A stretch of 64,000 bases of DNA, from assembly GCA_032622095.1 (NCBI GenBank), contig CP136062.1, forward strand, positions 12,613,710 through 12,677,709, in the 5' to 3' direction. Below, piece after piece: positions 39,901 to 50,889 of the stretch. The position numbers and the translations under genes are program-made. A model generated the notes under the pieces. It saw only the letters and a program-made list of their open reading frames with translations, had not been told where the DNA came from and made no database searches. This stretch comes from Siphonodentalium dalli (Eukaryota; Mollusca; Scaphopoda; Gadilida; Siphonodentaliidae). Each line of letters begins with the position of its first letter. Positions within the stretch are counted from its first letter, which is position 1.

Positions 39901-40571
39901 AAATAATAAAATTGTGGTTCTGGTTTAAAGCACGCTGTATAATATATAGTGTGTATGTGATGAACACACATTTGTTCAGTAAATATCTTCACCACACAGT
40001 TGAATTTGTCAATTTACATAAAGACAATTTTCGAGCAGGTTTTGTGCTTCGGAAAGATGTGTATCATATAGACTACAGAAACAACAGATAAACCCAGATA
40101 AACGCACAACTCTAAAATGTAAATATATGACTATGCGACAGGGAATTGATGAATCAGAAAATCCAAATCAAGTTTATTATTTCGTTCAATCATTGTTTTA
40201 TACAAAATAGATACGGAAATTCTCACAAAGGTGAATATCTTGCCAATTTAAATATAATCTTACCTTAACTATAGAAATAATCGAAGAGACCGACCAATAT
40301 ATCGAATTTCGAGATCCACCACAATCAACAAGACTCCATGTGTACACTTTACGGCAGCCTGTGAGCCTGTACGAAACAACGACGCGCGCGTGACCACCAC
40401 GTGAAATTTAAAAAAACCGACGTCACATACAAATATGTGTGGTGATGTACACATATATGTGTGGATATTGGGTGATACACACATATGTGTGTATTGTGTA
40501 CACATTTATGTTCAGATAATGCCTCCACACAGTCATTGTGTGGAAGCTGCCACACAGTCCTTTTTACAGTG
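36995..40571. mobile_element. 3.6-kb TIR element with ACACATATGTGT subterminal arrays
   Basis: The left end CACTCTTAAAACGACTGTGT and the inverted right end CACTGTAAAAAGGACTGTGT match at all but three positions. The empty site is preserved in inverse at 42930-42942 (TAGGCGTACAGAG), showing a TA duplication; a GTAC duplication with ends shifted by one base fits equally. Inside each end are many ACACATATGTGT, ACACATTTGTGTGG and CACACA...TGTGTGG palindromes (37010-37560, 40430-40555). No transposase is seen. A poly-C repeat family copy is nested at about 39330-39815. Confidence 0.8.
39330..39815. repeat. Member of the GGACGTGGC / poly-C repeat family
   Basis: GGACGCGGCTCAGTGG at 39342 is followed by G and C runs, CCAACTATTAGAATTTCCAA words and a right end GTCGCCACGTCACTGG. 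The plan is that of 15908-16612. A long C run at 38993-39010 lies nearby. Confidence 0.5.
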
Positions 40572-40979
40572 TACGCCTAGTTGTTTAAGTTGATGATCAC
40601 TATTTGCCAAAAATATGTACGCCAAGTTGTGATAAAATGATGGGATTTATGTGAAAAGACGAACCCATGAATTAGGTTTCCATATTAGAGATACTCGGCC
40701 TCCCGATGGTCATTATTAACCTTCAATCACAAGAGAAAGGCACTGTTCCGCTCCACATCCGTTTTTCCGAATCTGGGATAGGGACCCACCCCAACCAAAC
40801 TGCTTCAAATGACAATTTTACTGTTTTCCTGATCTATCTTTTCTTATCAATGTCCCGTATCATGATTATAGAAGCATTCCCACTTTTATATATCAACAGC
40901 ACTGTAAAGTTTCAAAACAATTCTCCAATAAATGTGGGCTGTACGGTATCATTTTAAATCCAATATGGCTTCAGGTGCT

Positions 40980-41400
40980 CATGTTTGTTTTAAACAAATT
41001 TTGCGGAACAATGGAGGCTCCCATCTATAGGCCACGTCGAAGATCCATATGGAGTTCGGTGACGATTGGTGAGAAATGTGACCTGTAAGGTGTGCTAAAT
41101 GATTTGGTCATACTAAGAGTAAAATCCAAGATGGCCAAAATGGCATCCATTTATTTTACAAAATTTGGGAAAAAAATCGAAGGCACCCACCGAGAGGTCA
41201 GAACGAAGATCCATATACAGATTGGTGATGATCGGATGAGGGATAAGCTCTGCATTTTGTGTTAAAGGATTTAGTGATGCAAAGAGTAAAATCCAAGATG
41301 GCTGCCAGTGGCCATATTTTTCATAAAAAATCATTCAAATTTTACAGCTCCCATCTATAGGTGATCCTCGACCCATATACTGAATAATGTTGAAATCGGT
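40980..41400. repeat. Dispersed repeat units of the 17030-18290 family
   Basis: GGCTCCCATCTATAGG, CGAAGATCCATATGGAGTTC, GGTGACGATTGGTGAG, GATTTGGTCATACTAAGAGT and AAAATCCAAGATGGC repeat at roughly 130-150 bp intervals (three units). Confidence 0.75.
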
Positions 41401-41473
41401 CAAAGTTTGTTTTAACACATTTGTTTTATTTTATTACAGTTGTTTAATAGTCTATTTTTATTTGAAGAGTTAA

Positions 41474-41885
41474 AATTACTCAATCCGAAATGTCGCTCGC
41501 AAATCTGCGCAAATTACTATTTCCTTGGCATCGGCGGTAAAAGATATTTGATTCGAGTCGCGGAACCGACCCATCAAAGCTCAGAGTGATCACATCTCGA
41601 TGTTTGAATTCTATTATTTTAATTTAAAGTGGCCCAGTAAATAGTCGACGAGAAGACTTATCTGAACAAATTGCGGATGAAGATGGATAACTCTAAAAAC
41701 AAGTGACTTTTTTGTGTCAGATAGTTGACAATAACATGTTTTGTGCAATTTTATACTATAGTTGACTGTGATTAACATTAGTTTTCGGCAATTACTGGAT
41801 TCTTATAACTGACGCGGCATTTAAAAAAAAAATGTTGTTGTTGGAATCTGATGATATGGGAACCATCGAATCGGATTGAGTACCT
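41474..41885. mobile_element. TACTCAATCCGA TIR element, copy 1
   Basis: TTACTCAATCCGAAATG at the left and ATCGGATTGAGTACCT at the right are inverted. Inside the left end is ATTACTATTTCCTTGGCATC and GATTCGAGTCG, as in 53588-54056 and 56956-57410. The surroundings are AT-rich with no gene. Confidence 0.6.
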
Positions 41886-42535
41886 TTACTTGAAGAGTTT
41901 ACATTTATTTGAAGAATCTATTATTGTGTTATGCTTTCATTTACACCAGGTTGAATAAATGATTTTTAATAGAACTATTCAAATATCAGCCTTTCCATGC
42001 CAATGTGCATTGATAGATCCTTGAGCATTTAGCAAGCTGACATTTTATTACCCCTTGGTGTCATTCCCCATTATTAACTGCTGGTGAAGTCAAACCACCT
42101 ACCAATGGTTAAGTGCATACATAATAGAAGCATTCTTAAAACCTTCTGTCCCATTATTTTGAAGAAAAATGACTCTAGGAACAAAATTACAGGACCAGGA
42201 AAAATGTGTAAGCACTAAGCAGGGCTGCAGAACCAACCACCGCCCCGCCTAGTGTTTGGAAAACAATTGCAGATCCCACCCCTGACCTATACACAATTTC
42301 ATCACAGAATACAACATATTTCCTCAACCCCCAAATACAGCTTTGTTACATGCAGAGTCGAATAAAAGTAACTAAATAGTACAGGAATACCTTGTTTGAT
42401 TCAGGCAGAGTCAATAAATTCAATGACGTGACATTTCGAAGACATAGTTATGTTTAAGTGGATCGAAAGGAACATATCATTACTGTACGATTCCTGTATA
42501 ACATCGCAACTAGTATTGTCGTCGTACACAACTAG

Positions 42536-43017
42536 GCGTACATAGACTGACGAGTGGGGTGTCCAAATAAATACTCTCTACTTTTAAATTGTGAATACAC
42601 TCGAGCCAAGGGCATGTCGATATATGTTGCACACATAACGGCCTTTCCGTTGCAATATAGTGGGATTTCCGACAGATGTTGGATATGTGTTAAAATGACA
42701 TTTGAAGAGGGAATTTTTGCGAGAAAATTATTTTCTGAAGTGATCAAAGGCAGTTTTTATCTATTAAACAGAGTCCTTCGCTCAAATGGCCCCCGCTTCC
42801 GATCGGCAAATGTGCATGTACAATTTATAATTATGTTAGTAGATGTGGTGCAACCGTGTGTCCGTCTGAAACCTGGATTTTGTGGTGTTGTTTTTTTGGC
42901 AAATAGTGATCATCAACTTAAACAACTAGGCGTACAGAGACTGAGAGCGGGGTGTCCAAATCAATACTATCTACGTTCAAATTGTGAATACACTCGAGCC
43001 AAGGGCATGTCCATATA
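42536..43017. repeat. Extra copies of the right end of the Mutator-like element
   Basis: AACTAGGCGTACATAGACTG (42530) and AACTAGGCGTACAGAGACTG (42926) each start a copy containing GGGGTGTCCAAAT and AATTGTGAATACACTCGAGC. The first copy continues with the arm sequence to about 42900, so the right end is tandemly duplicated. Confidence 0.8.
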
Positions 43018-43379
43018 TGTTACACACGTAACGGCCTTTACGTTGCAATATAGTGGGATTTCCGACAGATGTTGGATATGATTGTGTTAAATGACATTTG
43101 AAGAGGGAATTTTTGCGAGAAAATTATTTTCTGAAGTGATCAAAGGCGGTTTTTATCTATTAAACAGAGTCAATGGCCCCCGCTTACGATCGGCAAATGT
43201 GTATGTACAATTTATAATTACGTTAGTAGATGTGGTGCAACCGTGTGTCCGTCTGAAACCTGGGTTTTGTGGTGTTGTTGTGATATTTCTGTCACATTTA
43301 CGTGCTGAAAATAGCATTTTTCGTCTTTTCGAAAACAACTTCCGATTTAATGTTTGTACGGTTTATACACTGTGAGAAT

Positions 43380-44170
43380 GTATCTCTATATCTGTCCAGA
43401 ATATTCTCGGCCCGTGGGAGTTAGCAGTAAAGCGTATTAAACTCGAAGCAGCCAACATGATAAGACAACAGATGCTTACACACCTAACCCATGCAATGTC
43501 TCTCACAAAAGCTATACCGCGAGCCGACTGAACCCTGAATACAGGCTGACTCCCCGCTCTGTATCCCGCCTAATGGTCCACTGTTATTTCAATGGCTAAA
43601 TTGATTAAATCATCTCTAATATTCGTTAAGATTTTTCTCTAACTACCCCTTTTCAATTTGGTAAATACCTGTAATCGAACTATCAGGAATCAATCAACCT
43701 GACTATATAGGCAAAAAGATGTCGATATCGAAGATTCCCAATAAAAAATCACAGCGATATGTTTTCGTATACAACGCAACGGCCAGACACAGGTTCTCGA
43801 AGCTTCGTAATTAAACACACGTTTAAGTCATTAACAGCCACGATATGTCTGTCTTTGAAATGCATGCGCCTAATGCCTTCTGCATCTGTGGAGACTGAGA
43901 TATAGGTATACCGATTGCATATAGCAAAATATACGAGGTACATCGGAAGGACATCAATGGGCTCCTCATGACAGGCCTATACACAACAAGTATTAAAGTT
44001 ATCCACATTCATCGGTGCACCCTTAATGGGTTATGAATCGCCATACGGGTCAGAATCCAAACTTCACATTCTCCAGCCATTGCTCTGCTCTTTGAATCCA
44101 CATTAATAAAAAGAATAAAATCTTTCTCGCCTGGTGCGCTATAACTTTCATCACAAACACATGTCACTAG
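43380..44170. other. No gene supported
   Basis: Overlapping short frames (43749-43943, 43823-44008 and 44009-44296, all minus) show no known domain. The last partly arises from the tandem repeat that follows. Confidence 0.4.
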
Positions 44171-44209
44171 CTGGTGGACCCGACTTCGTCCGGCCTGTTT
44201 CCCCTCTGC

Positions 44210-44880
44210 TTTTCGACGAATTGCGCGTTTGACCTTGAATTGTCCATTTTGAAGGTCAAGGTCAGGTGGGGTCACGATTTGACCCTTCCAAAACACTGTC
44301 CGGACAAAAGTACCCGTCGAAATCCGTCTGCTTTACCCGATTTGACCATTTTGACGGTAAAGGTCACGTCGGGGTCACGATTTGACCCGTCCAAAACACT
44401 ACGTGGACCAAAGTAACCCTAGGTATCAAATTTCGTCGAAATCCTGTCAAAATTCGCGATTTGACCTTGAATTGACCATTTCGAAGGTCAAGGTCTGGTC
44501 GGGGTCACGATTTGACCCGTCCAAATCAATCACCCCCCCCCCCCCCCCGGACAAAAGTAACTCTAGGTATCAAATTTCGTCGAAATCCGTCCGTTTTACC
44601 CTATTTGACCTTTTTGAAGGTCAAGGTCAGGGTAACGATTTGACCCGTCAACAAGACTCCCCGGACAAAAGTACCTCTAGTTACAAAATTTCGTCGAAAT
44701 CCGTCCGGTTTTACCCGATTTGACCTTGAATTGACCTTTTTGAAGGTCAAGTTCAGGGTCACGATTTGACCCGTCCAAAACCATCCCTGGAAAAAATTAC
44801 CCCTAGGTATCAAATTTCATCAAAATCCGTCTGGCAGTTTTCCCGGCCATAGCTAACAGACAAACAAACAAACAAAAGTC
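44210..44880. repeat. Tandem repeat of about 130 bp carrying TCAAGGTCA
   Basis: About five units share CCGATTTGACCTTGAATTG, ACCATTTTGAAGGTCAAGG, TCACGATTTGACCCGTCC, GGACAAAAGTA and CAAATTTCGTCGAAATCCG. One unit contains a C run (44532-44548). The array ends with GCTAACAGACAAACAAACAA, a short-repeat tail like those at the 3' ends of some LINEs or SINEs. Part of a unit recurs at 46920-47000. Confidence 0.85.
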
Positions 44881-44884
44881 CCAA

Positions 44885-45290
44885 AATATATAGTAGACTA
44901 GCCGATGAGCCCGACGTTGTCTGGGCTGTTCAAAAACCAAATTTCAAGAAGATACATTCACATACCAAATTTCAAGTCGATAGCTCCACCCGTTTCCGAG
45001 ATCTCGTCTGCGCATGTGCGAAGCTGGCATCGCACGGGCTCGGCGACCCGATAAAATTCGTATCCGAGGCAAGATACATTCACATAGCAAATTTCAAGTC
45101 GATAGCTCCACCCGTTTCCGAGATCTCGTCTGCGCATGCGCGAAGCGGGCTCGCCAATACGACAACGTCCACCGCCTGGTCAAACTACACACACGTACCA
45201 AGTTTCGTCCCGATCGGTCGAGAATCGTAGATTTGTATAAATGACATACATACAAACATACATACAAACAGAGGTCTTCAAAATATATAT
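44885..45290. repeat. Two units of GATACATTCACATA...CCCGTTTCCGAGATCTCG, with a CATACAAA tail
   Basis: TTTCAAGTCGATAGCTCCAC and CGTTTCCGAGATCTCGTCTG occur twice, about 114 bp apart. The sequence ends with GACATACATACAAACATACA, again a tail of simple repeats. Open frames at 45014-45244 and 45094-45366 are by-products. Confidence 0.75.
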
Positions 45291-45379
45291 GAGATAGATT
45301 AAGTGTTCTGACAGAGACAAACAACAAAGCTAAGGTTTCGTCTTTCTTCCAACAGCCTTGTAACAAACTGGCCGCTTAC

Positions 45380-45740
45380 CTTCAAGTTATACGTCACATA
45401 TGCATGTACATTCGATGTACGAGGCACCACTGTAAGAATGAAGGTCTTCTAGTAATGATATGTCTTTATATAATTCCGAAATGGTTCATACAATACACCG
45501 CATTTGGGGCACATACCTTAAAGGTACACGTCACTTATGCATTTAAATTTAATTCAGCGTATCCATAAATAAAAAATTGTCTGAATGCCCCTCGTTTTAA
45601 CATGGATTTTAGCAATCTACATGCTCTCATTCATATAAAATTGCTGCACTGTATGTTAAACGACAACAACATTATAACAGATTGGCCTTTCAAGTTATAC
45701 GTCATGTTTGCATGTACATTCGATGTACGAGGCAACACTG
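45380..45740. repeat. Direct repeat TCAAGTTATACGTCA...CATTCGATGTACGAGGCA
   Basis: The words TTCAAGTTATACGTCA, GCATGTACATTCGATGTACG and AGGCA-CACTG occur at about 45380 and 45688, with a weaker copy (AAGGTACACGTCACTTATGC) at about 45520. Confidence 0.65.
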
Positions 45741-46879
45741 ATCCCTTATGTGATCTTATATAACATCCGTACACATAACTGAACCTGTTCAGTGATTTGC
45801 TACCAGATTATATACCTGTCCCGACATCACTGGTTAAATGATCCCGCCGATATATTCAAGTCACCTCTGTCGCAGTACGAATTTTTACAAGATTTTTGTA
45901 AATTCAGAGAAATGCAACTACAATGGACCTATCCGTAGGTACCGCCCCAATTTCAATTATAGCCAATGAGCCGATAGCTTAAACCCGGAAGCGACATGTG
46001 CCTGCCTAGTGATATGAATCGCACCACAAGTGGTTCCCTAACTACCATTGTAAGCCATAGGGAATTTACGAACACGAGAGCAAAATAAGTGTTAAAAAGC
46101 TAAAATGGCGTTGAAATGTACATGGGGAACATGTCCGGTTGACGAACGATATTTATACATGTTTTAGTTCGGTTTCTGAGATTATTTGATTAATTTAATA
46201 GCAGATATCATTTTAATCGGTAGTTTGACATAGATGAATATATCGTTAAGATAGCTCTGGTCGCCAGATAAGAAATCTATCCTAAGTAACCCAACAGAAA
46301 CTCAAAGCCTGTCTGTCTGTCTAGCAATCTGAGCAATGGCAACTCGCATTGTCTCTTTGATTGTGCTGTCCCACTTTGCCCGGATAACCTGACATTGTCA
46401 CACTTCACCCAGTGTGGTGTCCCACTTTGCCCAATTAAAGGCACGGGTAAAGTGGGACAACACAAGAGTTTCCTAAAGGGACATACCAAGATGTTGTTTG
46501 ATATCAATGACCACGGCTTTCCAGTTTTTTTTCCGGCGAAAACTCCATCTAAAATTCCATGAACACATTTGGTGTCCCGCTTTGCCTGGGTCTCCCCTAT
46601 TCGCAGGCCATATTGATAAGCATTTGAAGTTCCTCTCTATTCGTTACCATAAAATACACTTTTTTCATGTATTGATGTTGAAATATAAAATACTAGCAGG
46701 TTAGCACGCCACTGGCGGCAATCGTCAGAAAAAAAATAATTTTGAATATTTTTAATTAATTTGTTTATTTTTTAATTGAATTTTTTGTTTTTCAATTTTA
46801 CCCGATTTTGTTTGTTTTTCAATGAGTAAATTGTGCCTTTTGAATTTACAGACTTTTTTTTTATGTTTTTCAATGAGTT

Positions 46880-47075
46880 AATTGTGCCTTTTTAATTTTT
46901 TAATTGAATTTTTTGTTTTTCAATTTGACCCGATTTGACCTTGAATTGATCATTTTCAAGGTCAAGGTCAGGTCGGGGTTACAATTTAACCCGTCCATGA
47001 CACTTCCCATAGGTAGCAAGTTTGAGCTCAATCGGTTCGAGTCTATAAAGGACACACACATATATATGACACTTC
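46880..47075. repeat. Single TCAAGGTCA-unit copy with polyT-rich lead
   Basis: AATTTGACCCGATTTGACCT and CATTTTCAAGGTCAAGGTCA followed by GGTCGGGGTTACAATTT match the 44210-44880 unit. GACACTTCCC(A/G)TAGGTAGCAA is then duplicated. Confidence 0.65.
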
Positions 47076-47159
47076 CCGTAGGTAGCAAATTTAGAAATTT
47101 GCTGGTCGCATTCGTCTTGAGGTCTGAATGGTATATGAATTGAAGAATGTTAAGAAATT

Positions 47160-47400
47160 ACCCCCCCCCCCCCCCTCCTGTGGCCATGTTTTAATTGATC
47201 CTCATGGGGGAGGGGGGCATATTTTAATTAGTCCTCATTAGACCATATTTTAATTGACCCTCATGTGGCTATATTTTGTTCACCCCAGTTTAATCAACAC
47301 TGATGACACCATATTTTAATTTTAATTAACCCTCAAAATGGGACCATACTTTAACTTTAATTAACTCACATTACCATACTTGAAACGACATGCCTGAAAG
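47160..47400. repeat. Degenerate minisatellite, CCATATTTTAATTGACCCTCAT
   Basis: Seven or so variants of CATATTTTAATT followed by A/GA/TCCTCAT occur at 35-50 bp spacing. A C run at 47161-47175 starts the array. Confidence 0.7.
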
Positions 47401-48448
47401 TTAAAGTTAGACACACCCCACGACTGACGAGGTTCTACAATTAATATTGATTTTATTTCGAATATTTTATTATAAAATGAGATGATAAAGTGGGACACTT
47501 TATTGATCTATTTTTAGAACAGACCATTCAGGTGATACCATATAGTGATAAGAGATAATTAGGTTGTTCCTATAGTTATATGGTCTGAATGTCAAATGTC
47601 TCAGATTGATTGTTTGCTTCTTTTATTACAGTTATGAGCAATGAGTCTTATTAACTTTTTTTTGTGACAAAATTACACAATAAAATTTCTGGTCTCTGTT
47701 AAAGGATTTATTCGGTCTAGAAACTACAAAACGCAATCGGAAAGCCTGTTGTGATTAAAATGACCCAAGTCCCATTCCGATTGCATAATAATAAATAACC
47801 CGTAAAATAAATAAATAATACCACCACCGGTATTCGGATATTTCTGTGACTTGACTACGAGTGATGTAGTTGTGGGCGAGCAAATTAAAAACACAGATTC
47901 GGAGCCGGAGTTTATTATGCTGACTACGATGACGTAATCGTAAGTAAGCCAATACTAAAATGCGGAGTCGTATGTGCGCGCGTGGTGTATAGATTACGTC
48001 GCTCTTCAATATGTTATCTAATTAATGAAGATAGTGTGGCCGCTTTGGTCGTTTATCTGGAATAGAAAACAATAATTATGTGAATAAAGTAATTAGTAGT
48101 GCCAAGAATGGTTATTTTAGTAGCCATTAATAACATGCCGCCACGTGTCTGCTTTGTTGAATAGATGGCAGTTGTGCTTTGATTGTCTCATATTCACTCG
48201 GTGATTTGTAATCACTCAGTGACTATACATCAGTGTCAGTCGCGAACTTGTTTGCACTGTAAAATGCCCCAAAGTGAATAGAAAGGGCAAGGAGGATCCC
48301 ATTCACCTGGGCATACATAAGAAGTGCCCAAATGTTATATAAACACTGGGCTGAATAATGTTAACTCTATTTAGGCGCTTTTGTTTTGTGTTTTTGTTTT
48401 TACTTTCGATATAAATATCCCGAGTATCTGTCATCTCCACATATGCCA

Positions 48449-48538
48449 AGATGCCTAGTAGATGTAGTGTGTTCGGTTGTGGGCGGGCTAGCGATCCATT
48501 ATTAAGTACCTCCAAAAAGACAACACAGTGCGTAATTT
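48449..48538 (+). pseudogene. Possible THAP-domain start, cut off by a tandem repeat
   Basis: The frame reads MPSRCSVFGCGRASDPLLST and stops at TAG (48538-48540). Met-Pro-x-x-C-x4-C near the N-terminus is how many THAP DNA-binding domains begin (C2CH zinc module, P-element-type transposases and host factors). The following part of the domain, including the AVPTF box and the C-x2-H pair, is absent because the sequence enters the 304-bp repeat at 48521. It could be an exon with a donor I cannot see, a truncated pseudogene, or chance. Confidence 0.3.
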
Positions 48539-49128
48539 AGAACGCTCTTTATTGTCTACCGCTTTTGGGAGATGGAAGCTTTGACGCCCTTTATATTTAA
48601 ATGTCACAATACCACATACAAAATCACATACATATCGAAATAACATACAAAACCACATACAAAATTGAGAACGCTCTTTATTGTCTATACTGCGACGAAA
48701 ACATGGACGCTCTTTATTAGAGGCAATCATTGGATTTTTTCTAGGCTAACAATTAAAAAAAAGTCCTCTCTAGAAAGTCAATATCTGCCATCAAAACGTA
48801 AAATAAAACGGAAAAAAAAACCGACAACACAGTGCGTAATTTAGAACGCTCTTTATTGTCTACCGCTTTTGGGAGATGGAAGCTTTGACGCCCTTTATAT
48901 TTAAATGTCACAATACCACATACAAAATCACATACATATCGAAATAACATACAAAACCACATACAAAATTGAGAACGCTCTTTATTGTCTATACTGCGAC
49001 GAAAACATGGACGCTCTTTATTAGAGGCAATCATTGGATTTTTTCTAGGCTAACAATTAAAAAAAAGTCCTCTCTAGAAAGTCAATATCTGCCATCAAAA
49101 CGTAAAATAAAACGGAAAAAAAAACCGA
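48521..49128. repeat. Perfect tandem duplication of 304 bp
   Basis: Two copies (48521-48824, 48825-49128) appear identical by eye from CAACACAGTGCGTAATTTAG to CGGAAAAAAAAACCGA. Each contains two AACGCTCTTTATTGTCTA words. The minus frames at 48488-48730 and 48753-49034 are therefore the same sequence twice. This is either a very recent duplication or an assembly artefact. Confidence 0.95.
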
Positions 49129-49218
49129 ACAACAAACACAAACTGAAAAACAATGCCAGGCTAGCGTTCAATTAAAAAAAATGTCGTTATGCCAAACTGC
49201 AGCTTAATTAATAATTAG

Positions 49219-49336
49219 TGTAGTTTCGACAGCCTGTATTCGAGTGAATTATTTTGTTTACGCACTTATCGATAACTGTAGTTTCGACAGTCTGTTGTGT
49301 GTTCGAGTGAATTATTTTGTTTACGCACTTATCGAT
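49219..49336. repeat. Tandem duplication of about 56-60 bp
   Basis: GTAGTTTCGACAG, CTGTxxTTCGAGTGAATTATTT and TTTACGCACTTATCGAT occur twice in a row. The second copy has a short TGTG insertion. Confidence 0.85.
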
Positions 49337-49889
49337 CTTGACTGGAAGGATTTTAGCAAGCTGTGCAGAGTCGTGCACTTCTCCACACAAAATGTTTCGT
49401 GTGAAGAAACAGACAGGAACATTATTATGACGAATATAAGCCATCATGATACATGTACTAGTATAACAACCACCACCTTTTTAATCACACCCCATTTGTG
49501 TTTAATTGTACTCCTATAGCGCACAACGGGATGACACTAGTGTGTAAACTATCTTCCGAAATTGGTACCATACAACGAAGAAGAAGAAGCTATATGGCCC
49601 AACTTGTATTCTTTCAGAAACAGTTAAATTAGTTTCGCACAAAATTCTGCTCGCTCATTGCTTTTTTGCATAAATTAATCTCATTTCACACAACTTTTAT
49701 CGCCTCAAAGTGCATTTTAGCCATCATTATTCTAGCAAATCCAGCACATTCAAACAGTTTTATTCCGTGATCACTATTTATCGTAAAGGCCTAGGTAATT
49801 AACCGGCGACTGCAATATCTTATATGTAATTTATCAACTCGTTACCCGATTGGCGGAATCATTTCAAGCTCCACCCACCATCACCGGTA

Positions 49890-49960
49890 AACGTCAATGC
49901 AGATGATCGGTCATGTGACCGCGTTGTGGTCATATGATCGCACTCACGTGACTTACACTT
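49890..49960. promoter_or_regulatory. Cluster of E-box-like sites next to an assembly gap
   Basis: TCACGTGAC (49944-49952) is an exact palindromic E-box of the USF/MITF/TFEB type. GGTCATGTGACC (49909-49920) is close by, and the patch is less AT-rich than its surroundings. A promoter or enhancer is possible, but no gene start is visible because the scaffold gap follows. Confidence 0.25.
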
Positions 49961-50007
49961 CGGATATTTCCGCGATTTTTTAAATATCATAATAATAAAA
50001 ATACCAT

Positions 50008-50107
50008 NNNNNNNNNNNNNNNNNNNNNNNNNNNNNNNNNNNNNNNNNNNNNNNNNNNNNNNNNNNNNNNNNNNNNNNNNNNNNNNNNNNNNNNNNNNNN
50101 NNNNNNN
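50008..50107. other. Scaffold gap (100 N)
   Basis: Exactly 100 N, the usual placeholder for a gap of unknown length. Order and distance across it should not be trusted for repeats on either side. Confidence 0.99.
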
Positions 50108-50467
50108 ATTGGTGTACGGGTACTCTTGTTAAACTTATGTTGAACAGCCAGAAAACTGATAAAACACATGTAGACACGCGGGCGAGCCGCTTCGCATAGA
50201 AATACACAGGAACAGCTATATCAGAGAGCGAGTAAACCCAGCATCGTAAAATCCGTTACTTCAGAATAACATCGTATGAAATAACTGAGATTCAATCAGA
50301 AACCGACACAGAAGCGCGCGTGTGTGCAAGCGATGCTGGCTGCAGACTGACTGAGGCTCTAACCAACGAAGTCCGTTAATAATTCCGCCGATTTTAAAAG
50401 CGCCGTAATTCCATAGCGCTATGAAGCGAACTCTTTGACGGCCGAACCTATATATCAGCACTACTCA

Positions 50468-50721
50468 CAAGCCTTGAAATTGTGTGTCTGTCATTTGCAG
50501 AATGAGGTCCACAGAGGGTGAATTTAGTGATGCTACCCCACATAGCGGGCTAGCACCACCAAATTCACCCTCTGGGAACCTCATTCTGCTGAGGTGTAAG
50601 CAGAATGAGGTCCCCAGAGGGTGAATTTGGTGATGCTAGCCCGCTATGCGGGGTAGCATAACTAAATTCACCCGCTGGGGACCTCATTCTGCAAATGACA
50701 GACACCCTATTTCAAGGCTTG
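50468..50721. mobile_element. 254-bp double-hairpin MITE with perfect 8-bp TSD
   Basis: CAAGCCTTGAAAT-GTGTGTC at the left and GACAGACACCCTATTTCAAGG at the right (ends only quoted) are inverted. ACTACTCA is duplicated exactly (50460-50467, 50722-50729). The interior holds two successive hairpins of GCAGAATGAGGTCC-CAGAGG against CCTCTGGGGACCTCATTCTG. An 8-bp duplication points to hAT-type mobilisation. A half copy is at 7484-7618. Confidence 0.92.
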
Positions 50722-50889
50722 ACTACTCACTAGGTTACACGGGTGTAAATGTTTTCTATAGGCCTCAGTGGTGACGTCTTAGCGTATACTGTTGGCAATA
50801 TATATTTTGGGTAAAAAAAAATCTTTAAATCAGTGTTTAAATCTGAAAAATTTACATTTGGGAAACTTTTTAGGCAAAAAATATTCTAG

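Larger units (their letters stand above)
35721..43375 (+). mobile_element. Mutator-like element with arms of about 360 bp
   Basis: The left arm 35721-36085 (starting TCACAGTGTATAAACCGTAC) is repeated in inverse at 43018-43375. GAA stands outside both ends. Just inside the left arm is a broken MULE-type transposase end (36131-36568). Inverted and tandem partial copies of the right end lie at 42536-42900, and a fragment at 36905-36994 continues at 40572-40610 across a 3.6-kb insertion. Typical MULEs duplicate 8-11 bp, which I do not see, so the superfamily call rests on the transposase and the long arms. Confidence 0.6.

Noticed and set aside
44009-44296. 95-codon minus-strand frame
   Set aside because: The first third is the TCAAGGTCA tandem repeat read in reverse; the remainder has no domain.
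48488-49034. Two near-identical minus-strand proteins of 80-93 codons
   Set aside because: They are the same 304-bp tandem unit translated twice, with no sign of coding beyond the duplication.
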